NCBI GenBank assembly: GCA_016285215.1
Contig: JAEEQI010000018.1
Location: 1-20,443, forward strand
Reading direction: 5' to 3'
DNA: 20,443 bases
Source of the DNA: Bacteroidales bacterium
GTDB taxonomy: Bacteria; Bacteroidota; Bacteroidia; Bacteroidales; UBA932
The translations under genes were made by a program, and so were the position numbers. Under the pieces are notes generated by a model that saw nothing but the letters and a program-made list of their open reading frames with translations, had not been told where the DNA came from and searched no databases. This document shows, piece after piece, positions 1 through 7,760 of this stretch; positions within the stretch are counted from its first letter, which is position 1, and every line of letters starts with the position of its first letter.

Positions 1-144
1 TTGCCCCTGAAACCTAGGAAATTTCATTGCAACGCACCGGATAAGTCAGTGAATGTCTGCGCTTTGGCGTGGACTGGACTTATCTAGTGTTGCGGGCTTC
101 CTAGGGCCTCAGGGCATGGATATTTGAAGGTCCATGCCTTTTTT
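1..144 (+). ncRNA. Candidate 6S-like structured RNA (Bacteroidales-1 type), 5' end possibly cut
   Basis: The first 116 bases fold on paper into one long rod. Pairing blocks are 3-10 with 109-115 (one bulged C), 13-20 with 98-105 (8 perfect pairs), 29-35 with 87-93 (7 pairs, one G-U), 40-47 with 77-84 (8 perfect pairs) and 60-62 with 67-69 around a TTTG loop. Bases 21-28 and 94-97 form an internal bubble. A long hairpin with a bubble, ended by an intrinsic terminator, is the architecture of 6S RNA, which binds RNA polymerase as a promoter mimic; the Bacteroidales-1 motif is thought to be the 6S RNA of this order. The helix pattern is seen; the 6S identity is inferred. It could be another structured RNA or a leader. 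The outer stem may continue left of the window. Confidence 0.5.
111..144 (+). terminator. Intrinsic terminator after the structured RNA
   Basis: The arm GGCATGGA (113-120) is perfectly complementary to TCCATGCC (131-138) across a 10-base loop, with two more possible pairs (A111-T140, G112-T139). Six T residues follow (139-144). Its 5' arm overlaps the 3' arm of the outer stem of the rod-like RNA (109-115), so the two structures compete. The polarity supports plus-strand transcription of the RNA. Confidence 0.7.
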
Positions 145-197
145 GTGCCCTGTCCCGCCTGCCCGAGATAAGTTGCAAGTGCCAGAAAGCGCAGCTT

Positions 198-1259
198 ATG
201 GCCAATACCAACCGGAACCTGCACAAGGCGAAGGCGGCTAAGAATGACGAATTCTACACTCAGCTCTCGGATATTGAGAACGAGCTCAAGCACTATCGTT
301 CTCATTTCCAGGGGAAAACCGTCTTGTGTAATTGTGATGACCCCCGTGTCAGTAACTTTTTCAAGTACTTCACTCTCAATTTTGAAGTTCTTGGATTGAA
401 GAGGGTGATAGCTACCTGTTATAAGAATTTGGAGCCCGACTTATTCTCCCAGAACAATAGCGAGAAGGCTGTCTATATTGTTTATGAAGGAGACAGAAAC
501 GGAAACAAAGTTCCTGACACCTCTGAGATGCAGGTTGTAGAATTGAAGGGGGACGGAGATTTTCGAAGTGAAGAATGCATTAAGCTATTAAAAATGGCGG
601 ATATAGTTTGCACGAATCCGCCCTTTAGCCTTTTCCGCGAGTATTTGGCGCAGTTAATTGAACACCAGAAGCAGTTCTTAATCATTGGAAGCATGAATGC
701 ACTTTATGAGATTTCTGTCTTCCCTTTGATTAAGGATAATAAAATGTGGCTGGGTTATAATAATGGAGATATGAGCTTTAAGGTCCCGGATCATTATGAA
801 GCGAGAGAAACCCGTTTTTGGATTGATGATGCCGGGCAGAAATGGCGCAGTTTGGGGAATATCGCTTGGTACACCAACCTGGAGCACAAAAAGAGACATG
901 AAGATCTTATATTATATAAGACTTACACTCCTGAAGAATACCACAAATATGACAATCTGGACGCGATCAACGTGGATAGGTATTCTGAAATACCCTGCGA
1001 CTATGACGGGATGATGGGGGTGCCGGTTTCCTTCTTGACAAATTATTGTCCAGAGCAGTTTGAAATCTTGGGCATCTGCCGCATCCCGGAATACATTGAG
1101 CAACTTGGCATTAAACGGATAGGTGAGGAGTGGATGGCAAAATACCGAGCTGCAGGTGGGACGGGGCACTATACTGCTAATATGAGAGATCTTGTTATGA
1201 CTGAGAATGGCAAGCCTCGCGCAATCTATTCAAGAATAATAATCCGTCGAAAGAAATGA
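198..1259 (+). CDS. EcoRI-family adenine-specific DNA methyltransferase
   Basis: Predicted to transfer a methyl group from S-adenosylmethionine to adenine in DNA. The opening NDEFYTQLSDIE (residues 16-27), CNCDDPRVSNFF (44-55) and the catalytic motif IV NPPF (140-143) are hallmarks of the M.EcoRI-type family. At 353 aa it is slightly longer than M.EcoRI (about 325 aa). The frame is open upstream to 105 but offers no other ATG, so the ATG at 198 is taken; no clear promoter lies between the preceding terminator and this start. It overlaps the DUF262-HNH gene by ATGA, so the two are probably translated together. Composition is AT-rich against the rest of the window (for example 18 G+C in the 60 bases 901-960), which suggests recent acquisition. 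The recognition sequence cannot be read from the gene; GAATTC is only a guess from the family name. Confidence 0.9.
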   Translation: MANTNRNLHKAKAAKNDEFYTQLSDIENELKHYRSHFQGKTVLCNCDDPRVSNFFKYFTLNFEVLGLKRVIATCYKNLEPDLFSQNNSEKAVYIVYEGDRNGNKVPDTSEMQVVELKGDGDFRSEECIKLLKMADIVCTNPPFSLFREYLAQLIEHQKQFLIIGSMNALYEISVFPLIKDNKMWLGYNNGDMSFKVPDHYEARETRFWIDDAGQKWRSLGNIAWYTNLEHKKRHEDLILYKTYTPEEYHKYDNLDAINVDRYSEIPCDYDGMMGVPVSFLTNYCPEQFEILGICRIPEYIEQLGIKRIGEEWMAKYRAAGGTGHYTANMRDLVMTENGKPRAIYSRIIIRRKK

Positions 1260-2356
1260 CCATTGATCTTCACGAAATCACCATCCGGGATCTTTTCAAC
1301 GGCTATGAGGATAGCCAGGAAGAAGGCGTGGTGGCCTACGGTGGCCGCCTGGACGTCCGGCCCAAGTATCAGCGCGAATTCGTCTATACCGGCAAACAGA
1401 GGGAGGAAGTCATCAACACAGTCCGCCATGGCTTCCCTCTCAACATCATGTATTGGGTGAAGAAGGAGGATGGCAACTTCGAAGTCCTGGACGGACAGCA
1501 GCGGACCATCTCCATCTGTCAGTACCTGAACAATGACTTTTCTATCGGCGAGAAGTATTTCCATACCCTCACCGACGACCAGCAGGCTCAGATACTGGAC
1601 TATAAACTGATGGTCTATTTCTGCGAGGGAACGGACTCTGAGAAGCTTGACTGGTTCAAGATTGTGAACATCGCCGGGGAGAAACTGTCGGACCAGGAAC
1701 TCCGCAACGCCGTTTACACCGGCGCCTGGCTCACCGACGCCAAGCGACACTTCTCAAAGACGAACTGTGCCGGCATCGGCCTTGGTGATAAATACGTCCG
1801 GGTGGAGGTGAATCGGCAAGGTCTGCTGGAGCTGGTGCTCAAATGGATCTCCGGCGGGAATATCGAGCAGTATATGGCCGACCATCAGCACGACCCCAAC
1901 TGCAACGAGCTCTGGCTCTACTATACCAGCGTCATCAACTGGGTCAAGACCATCTTCCCCACCTACCGCAAGGAGATGAAGGGCCTGCCTTGGGGTGAGA
2001 TTTACAATGAGTTCGGCAAAAAGCCGCTGGACACGGCTGCCCTGGAAGACAAGGTGGCAGCACTGATGCAGGATCCTGAGGTGCAGAAGAAATCCGGTAT
2101 CTACCAGTATGTCCTCACCGGCAACGAAAAGTTCCTGAATCTGCGCACCTTTGATGATGCCGTGAAGCGCGAGGTGTATGAGCGCCAAGGCGGCATATGC
2201 CCCCACTGCGTGAAGGAGCACAGGGAGAAAACCCACTGGGAGATAGAAGAAATGGAGGCTGACCACATCACTCCTTGGATAGAAGGCGGTAAGACCGTTG
2301 CCGAAAACTGCCAGCTGCTATGCGTAGAGCACAACAGGCGCAAAAGCAGCAAATGA
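1256..2356 (+). CDS. DUF262 (ParB/Srx-fold) protein with C-terminal HNH nuclease domain
   Basis: A 366-aa two-domain protein. The N-terminal part carries the DUF262 signature: RPKYQREFVY (35-44) and the nucleotide-handling motif DGQQRT (79-84), as in GmrS and SspE-type defence proteins, where this domain hydrolyses NTP and controls a nuclease. The C-terminal 55 residues form an HNH fold: CPHC (315-318), ADHITPW with Asp336 and His337, an Asn at 351 and LCVEHN (355-360), giving the Cys pairs of a structural zinc and the catalytic His-Asn-His set. The start overlaps the methyltransferase stop (ATGA), arguing for one functional unit: likely a DNA endonuclease whose action depends on, or is blocked by, adenine methylation. 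Composition is GC-rich (39 G+C in 1321-1380), unlike its partner. It ends 3 bases from the stop of the converging transposase-like gene. Confidence 0.85.
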   Translation: MTIDLHEITIRDLFNGYEDSQEEGVVAYGGRLDVRPKYQREFVYTGKQREEVINTVRHGFPLNIMYWVKKEDGNFEVLDGQQRTISICQYLNNDFSIGEKYFHTLTDDQQAQILDYKLMVYFCEGTDSEKLDWFKIVNIAGEKLSDQELRNAVYTGAWLTDAKRHFSKTNCAGIGLGDKYVRVEVNRQGLLELVLKWISGGNIEQYMADHQHDPNCNELWLYYTSVINWVKTIFPTYRKEMKGLPWGEIYNEFGKKPLDTAALEDKVAALMQDPEVQKKSGIYQYVLTGNEKFLNLRTFDDAVKREVYERQGGICPHCVKEHREKTHWEIEEMEADHITPWIEGGKTVAENCQLLCVEHNRRKSSK

Positions 2357-2359
2357 GCA

Positions 2360-3268
2360 TTAATCATCCTTTGCCACAGGGAAGAACTGGTTAACTTGCT
2401 CCAACGGAATGGAAAGCACTTGGGCAATCTGTTTGTTGTTGCTCAACAGTTCGGCCTTCATCCTTCTTGCGGCGGCCAGACGTTGGTCCGGCGTCAGAAG
2501 TTTCACGGTCTGTACTTTGTTCCAGTCGGCCACAATCCGGAACACGTCTTCGTTGGGAAGCAGGATGGTCTCCCCAATCCAACGGGCCGTTTCCGCGTCG
2601 GACTCCACCTTGCGGGAGAGGAGGCGGAAATACTGGTGTGCCGATTCAAAGAACACTTCGGCCCGCTTGTAATCTACAAAGCAGGAGCGGAGAATCATGC
2701 CGTCCAGCACGTGGTACTCCTGGGGAAGCACTGTGTCCCGTTGCCGGGTGATGTTCCTTTTCTCCCGGAATGTCAATTGATTAAAAGGGGTTCCGGTATT
2801 GTAATAGCACAGGTTATCATTAAACATCAACTGTGCCCCGCTCCATTTGTATCCGGTTGGCGTGCAGTTTCTTCCTGCAACGTAGGGGTTCCGGGAAATA
2901 TAGAGGATGGCATTCCGAAGATTCTGTAAGTTCAGGATAGGCTTCACATGAATCTCCCATTTGGCGAGGGAAGGATTTCCCTTGGCCAGCTGATACCTTG
3001 ACATGGCTTTTCTGAGGCGCTCTGTGAATAGTATGACCAATTCCTCGGGGCCCTCCATTACAAAATGGAGGTGGTTGTTCATCTCCACATCGTTTAACAG
3101 ATGGATTCCCAAGCCGGCAAGAGCCACGGCTATCATGTTGGTGCCATCCATAAACTCGCGGTCGCTGGTAAACAGCAGCCAGGGAAGATTCTCCGTGGTC
3201 ACCATAAAGAAAGGACCACCTTCCTGAAACAGTTTTTCACACTGATTTTCCTTATCCCAATAACTCAT
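2360..3268 (-). CDS. RAYT-like HUH protein (IS200/Y1 transposase family) with C-terminal HTH-like tail
   Basis: A 302-aa protein. Its first half resembles REP-associated tyrosine transposases: the HUH metal site is NNHLHFV (His66 and His68), and a candidate catalytic tyrosine lies in LYISRNPYVAG (Tyr123), matching the YIxxNPxxA element of that family. The second half is unlike IS200 TnpA and ends in NNKQIAQVLSIPLEQV, which reads like a helix-turn-helix. Such single-copy, domesticated relatives nick and join single-stranded REP hairpins. Two palindromic repeats lie about 120 bases behind its start, the typical RAYT setting. The ATG at 3268 is preferred over an in-frame TTG at 3283, because that TTG lies inside the probable promoter box TTTCTTTG. 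No flanking insertion-sequence ends are seen. It converges on the HNH gene with a 3-base gap and no visible terminator. Confidence 0.8.
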   Translation of the reverse strand: MSYWDKENQCEKLFQEGGPFFMVTTENLPWLLFTSDREFMDGTNMIAVALAGLGIHLLNDVEMNNHLHFVMEGPEELVILFTERLRKAMSRYQLAKGNPSLAKWEIHVKPILNLQNLRNAILYISRNPYVAGRNCTPTGYKWSGAQLMFNDNLCYYNTGTPFNQLTFREKRNITRQRDTVLPQEYHVLDGMILRSCFVDYKRAEVFFESAHQYFRLLSRKVESDAETARWIGETILLPNEDVFRIVADWNKVQTVKLLTPDQRLAAARRMKAELLSNNKQIAQVLSIPLEQVNQFFPVAKDD

Positions 3269-3280
3269 AGTCTTTTTATG

Positions 3281-3311
3281 CAAAGAAACGGATGATTATC
3301 GGTGTAAAAAA
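3281..3311 (-). promoter_or_regulatory. Possible promoter of the RAYT-like gene
   Basis: Read on the minus strand, TTTCTTTG (3288 to 3281) differs from the Bacteroidota -7 consensus TAnnTTTG by one base. A six-T run at 3311-3306 could act as the -33 element, with a 17-base spacer that is a little short. The box ends 12 bases before the ATG at 3268. Confidence 0.35.
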
Positions 3312-3390
3312 GGTTTCACACCCTTAATTGCAAAAAGGGGCCTCCAGGTATCTGTAGGGGCTCTCAGTTCTTTATTAAAGTTCACAAACT

Positions 3391-3439
3391 GGCCGAAAAA
3401 CCTGCTCGGTGAGTGCTGAGGCCCTCTGGTGCTCACGGA
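3391..3439. repeat. REP-like palindromic unit 1
   Basis: A 49-base unit starting GGCCGAAA and ending GCTCACGGA. The segment 3409-3416 pairs with 3429-3436 (GTGAGTGC with GTGCTCAC read outwards; 6 Watson-Crick and 2 G-U pairs), with an inner GAG/CTC able to extend the stem. It matches unit 2 at 42 of 49 positions, most differences lying in a five-base block outside the hairpin. Proximity to a RAYT-like gene suggests a REP element. Confidence 0.75.
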
Positions 3440-3441
3440 CC

Positions 3442-3490
3442 GGCCGAAAGTAGAGCTCGGTAAGCGCTGAGGCCCTCTGGTGCTCACGGA
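3442..3490. repeat. REP-like palindromic unit 2
   Basis: The second 49-base copy, head to tail with unit 1 and 51 bases further on. The stem 3460-3467 with 3480-3487 is kept: one G-C pair of unit 1 becomes an A.C mismatch, while one G-U pair becomes a C-G pair. The 25 bases 3466-3490, from GCTGAGG to the end, are identical to the matching part of unit 1. Confidence 0.75.
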
Positions 3491-3559
3491 GTGTTGGAGT
3501 ATTCGGCGCGGGGTTTGTCGGAAAGGAGGGGGATGGGGGAAGTAGGGCACAAATTTTTC

Positions 3560-5131
<1,572 letters not shown>

Positions 5132-5132
<1 letters not shown>

Positions 5133-5377
5133 TGGACGAGATTCAGCTTCATATCCTGAGCCCCGAGGGGACGCTGGTCAAAAAGGCCGTGTCACTGGTG
5201 ACACTGCCGGGCGTGGTGAGCCCGTTCACCGTGCTCAAGGACCACGCCGCCCTGGTGACCGCCCTGGTGGAAGGAGACATCCGCTACGTTGCCAGTGACA
5301 AGGAAGAGCGTCTCCACATCCAGGAAGGCTTTGTGGAAGTCCGCGACAACCAAGTAAAAGTCTGCGTTGAGGTATGA
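5132..5377 (+). CDS. atpC: F1Fo ATP synthase subunit epsilon, short form
   Basis: At 81 aa it contains only the N-terminal beta sandwich (LHILSPEGTLVKKAVSLVTLPG, with the later HIQEGFVEV strand) that binds gamma and the c-ring. The C-terminal helical hairpin that inhibits ATP hydrolysis in E. coli epsilon is absent. This is usual in Bacteroidota, so it is not read as a truncation. The start overlaps the atpD stop by one base and the stop overlaps the atpB start by four (ATGA), pointing to translational coupling. Confidence 0.95.
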
Positions 5378-6414
5378 TCCTCATTTTCCTCATATCGTTA
5401 TTATTCCTTCAAGGAGATACACTCGGCCTTGCAGGCCTTGGTATGACAAACGAAGCCGCTGTCATACCGAGCGAAGCGAGCGTATCTCATGAAGAGGAAC
5501 TTGATATAGCAGAGATTATCTTCGAGCACATTGGGGACGAGTATGAGTGGCACATTACGGAGTGGAAGGGCAAGGCCATTGCCATTCCGCTGCCCTGTAT
5601 TGTGATTGAGAACGGCGTGCATATCTTTACGGCGCACCACGCGGAGGAGAATGGGTATACGTTCAATGAGAACGGGAAACTGGTGAATGCCCAGACCGGC
5701 CAACGGCCGCTGGACCTGTCCATTACCAAAAACGTACTGGCGCTTATGCTGAGTACGCTGCTGCTGCTGGTTGTAGTGCTATGGACGGCCCGCTGGTACA
5801 AGAGGCACGACGCCCTTCAGGAGGCCCCCACGGGCCTTGCGGCCGCTATGGAGCCCCTTATTATGATGGTGCACGAGATGGCCAAGGAGAATATCGGCCC
5901 GGATTACCGGAAGTTCTCTCCCTACCTTTGCATGGCCTTCCTGTGGATCCTGTTCAACAACTTCCTGGGCATCCTGCCCTTCTTCCCCGGAGGCGCCAAC
6001 CTCACGGGCAACATCGCCATTACGCTGGTACTGGCCTTGTTCACCTTCTTCACGGTGAACCTGAACGGTACCAAACATTATTATAAAGAGATTTTTGCCC
6101 CGGACGTTCCGGGCTTCCTCAAACCCATTATGCCGGTGATCGAGGTCTTCAGTACCTTTATGAAACCGGTCTCCCTCACCATCCGTCTGTTTGCCAATAT
6201 GCTGGCCGGCCATATCATGATCCTGTCCATGGTGTGCATCATCTTCATCGTGGCCAAGTACGGCCCTCTCCTGACAGGCAGCATGACGCTCATATCCGTT
6301 CTCTTCGGCGTGTTCCTGGATGCGCTGGAGTGCCTGGTTGCCTTTATCCAGGCCTATGTATTTACCATGCTCAGCTCCATTTATATCGGACTGGCACGGG
6401 CTCATGAAGAATAA
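5374..6414 (+). CDS. atpB: F1Fo ATP synthase subunit a, with N-terminal extension
   Basis: Membrane subunit forming the proton half-channels beside the c-ring. At 346 aa it has the long N-terminal extension typical of Bacteroidota: a hydrophobic leader (MILIFLISLLFL), then a soluble periplasmic-side segment with FEHIGDEYEWHI (50-61), then the membrane domain from about residue 117. The essential arginine is Arg271 in KPVSLTIRLFANM, equal to E. coli Arg210. Two things are odd. The leader has no positive charge, and residues 14-38 are encoded by a palindromic repeat (5414-5488) that joins leader to domain, so this linker is probably repeat-derived. An internal ATG at codon 24 would drop the leader; the upstream start is kept because its ATGA overlap with atpC fits the operon. 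No separate atpI-like gene is present. Confidence 0.95.
   Translation: MILIFLISLLFLQGDTLGLAGLGMTNEAAVIPSEASVSHEEELDIAEIIFEHIGDEYEWHITEWKGKAIAIPLPCIVIENGVHIFTAHHAEENGYTFNENGKLVNAQTGQRPLDLSITKNVLALMLSTLLLLVVVLWTARWYKRHDALQEAPTGLAAAMEPLIMMVHEMAKENIGPDYRKFSPYLCMAFLWILFNNFLGILPFFPGGANLTGNIAITLVLALFTFFTVNLNGTKHYYKEIFAPDVPGFLKPIMPVIEVFSTFMKPVSLTIRLFANMLAGHIMILSMVCIIFIVAKYGPLLTGSMTLISVLFGVFLDALECLVAFIQAYVFTMLSSIYIGLARAHEE
5414..5488. repeat. 75-bp palindromic repeat inside atpB
   Basis: GAGATAC (5414-5420) and GTATCTC (5482-5488) are perfect outer complements; GGTATGACA (5440-5448) and TGTCATACC (5460-5468) are perfect inner ones around an 11-base loop; CTCG (5422-5425) pairs with CGAG (5477-5480) between them. 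The right arm holds CCGAGCGAAGCGAGCG, resembling dispersed palindromic repeats with a GAGCGAAGCGA core that I recall from many bacterial genomes. The element is exactly 25 codons long, so it leaves the atpB frame intact. Confidence 0.6.
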
Positions 6415-6433
6415 CTTTTAAACTATTGATATT

Positions 6434-6694
6434 ATGATTCTTTCCGCTATCCTTCTTCAAGCTGCCGCAGGTGCAATGCTCGGCAAGGCCGGTGCTGCAC
6501 TGGGCGCTGCTATCGCTGCCATTGCTGCCGCCATCGGTATCGGCAAAATTGGCAAATCCACTATGGAAGCCATTGCCCGTCAGCCGGAAAGCGCCGGTAA
6601 CCTGCGTACATCCATGATCATTGCCGCCGGTATGGTGGAGGGCGCCGCCCTGTTCGCCATCATCGTGGCCCTGCTTGCCATCCTCATTAAGTAA
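6434..6694 (+). CDS. atpE: F1Fo ATP synthase subunit c
   Basis: An 86-aa hairpin of two membrane helices that oligomerises into the rotor ring. The polar loop ARQPE (48-52) contacts gamma and epsilon, and the ion-carrying carboxylate is Glu69 in AGMVEGAALF. The glutamine of helix 1 used by sodium-type rings is replaced by Ile (about residue 36), and Glu69 is followed by Gly instead of Ser or Thr, so proton coupling is inferred. It lies 19 bases after atpB and 2 bases before atpF. Confidence 0.97.
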   Translation: MILSAILLQAAAGAMLGKAGAALGAAIAAIAAAIGIGKIGKSTMEAIARQPESAGNLRTSMIIAAGMVEGAALFAIIVALLAILIK

Positions 6695-6696
6695 GT

Positions 6697-7203
6697 ATGA
6701 ACCTGATTACGCCCGATTTCGGCCTTCTTTTCTGGATGGTCGTTATCTTCGGCCTTGTGTTCTTCCTCCTCGCGAAGTTCGGATTCCCGATCATCACGGA
6801 TATGGTGGATCAGCGCAGTGCCAAGATACAGCAGTCCCTGAAGGATGCCGACGAAATTGAGGCGCGTATGGCGAAGTGGAAGGTAGAGCACGCCCAAATG
6901 CTGGAGCAGACCCGCCGGGAACAGAGTGCCATCCTCAAGGAGGCAACGGAAACCAAGGCCAAGATAGTGGCCGATGCCAAGCAGCAGGCCAAAGAAGAGG
7001 CCGATAAACTGCTGGCCGAAGCCAAGCTCCAGATAGCGGCCGAAAAGGAGAGCGCCCTGCGCGACGTGCGCAAGGAAATTGCCCTCCTGAGCGTAGAAGT
7101 GGCTCAGAAAGTGCTCCGTCGCGAGCTCTCCGACGAAGGCAGCCAACGCGCCTTCCTGGATAAGCTGGTAGACGAAGCCGGACAGGCAGATATCCGCTCA
7201 TGA
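6697..7203 (+). CDS. atpF: F1Fo ATP synthase subunit b
   Basis: A 168-aa peripheral stalk subunit. One membrane helix (about residues 8-27, LGL-free hydrophobic run FWMVVIFGLVFFLLAKF) is followed by a long charged helix rich in Ala, Glu, Lys and Gln, expected to dimerise as a coiled coil and hold the F1 head through delta. Only one b-type gene is present, so a homodimer is expected. The stop overlaps the atpH start by four bases (ATGA). Confidence 0.95.
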   Translation: MNLITPDFGLLFWMVVIFGLVFFLLAKFGFPIITDMVDQRSAKIQQSLKDADEIEARMAKWKVEHAQMLEQTRREQSAILKEATETKAKIVADAKQQAKEEADKLLAEAKLQIAAEKESALRDVRKEIALLSVEVAQKVLRRELSDEGSQRAFLDKLVDEAGQADIRS

Positions 7204-7760
7204 ACCGCAGCATCGTCATAACGCGCTATGCCACCGCGCTGGTGAAGTATTGCCGGGAGACCGGCCAGGGAGAGGTTGTATGCTCCGAGGCCGAGACCCT
7301 GGAGCGGGCCCTTTTCAAGGTGCCCGAGCTCAGGCGTATGGTCACGGCGGCCGACGACGTGATAAGTCCCTTTGACAAGAAAAAGCTCCTGCAGACCGCT
7401 CTGGGAAACCGGATGTCGCCGGAACTGAGCCGGTTCCTTACGCTGCTCAACCAGAACAGCCGTATGAATCTGGTAGAAGATATTCTGAGGGATTTCATCA
7501 CTATGTATCGGCGCAGCATCGGCATCCGCAAGGCCCATCTCACCACCGTTAGCGAACCTTCCGAGCGCCTGCTTCAGCGCCTGAAGGACCTGGTCCGGCA
7601 AAAGACCGGGGACGATGTGATCTTTGAAGTAGAAGTGGATCCCAATCTTATTGGCGGCTTTGTCCTGGATTTGGACGAGTTCCTTATGGACGCCAGCGTC
7701 AAGCACCAGTTGGACCAGATCCGCGAACAGTTTATTGAAAGAAACAGAAGAATAATCTAA
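7200..7760 (+). CDS. atpH: F1Fo ATP synthase subunit delta
   Basis: A 186-aa protein that links the peripheral stalk to the top of the alpha-beta hexamer. The N-terminal helical bundle opens [14 protein letters not shown] (residues 6-19), close to the usual RYAxAL pattern. The C-terminal part includes [21 protein letters not shown], matching the conserved P-x-L-I-G-G segment of the family. It sits between atpF (4-base overlap) and atpA (1-base overlap), the standard place. Confidence 0.95.
   Translation: MNRSIVITRYATALVKYCRETGQGEVVCSEAETLERALFKVPELRRMVTAADDVISPFDKKKLLQTALGNRMSPELSRFLTLLNQNSRMNLVEDILRDFITMYRRSIGIRKAHLTTVSEPSERLLQRLKDLVRQKTGDDVIFEVEVDPNLIGGFVLDLDEFLMDASVKHQLDQIREQFIERNRRII

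Noticed and set aside
2360..3268. RAYT-like gene considered as an active insertion sequence
   Set aside because: No terminal hairpins flank it as in IS200 elements, the protein is twice the length of IS200 TnpA, and it has no partner gene.
3269..3283. TTG start for the RAYT-like protein
   Set aside because: It overlaps a likely promoter box, and the ATG at 3268 gives the natural N-terminus.
3391..3490. Two similar repeats considered as a CRISPR array
   Set aside because: Only two units, 49 bases long with a 2-base gap, no unique spacers and no cas genes.
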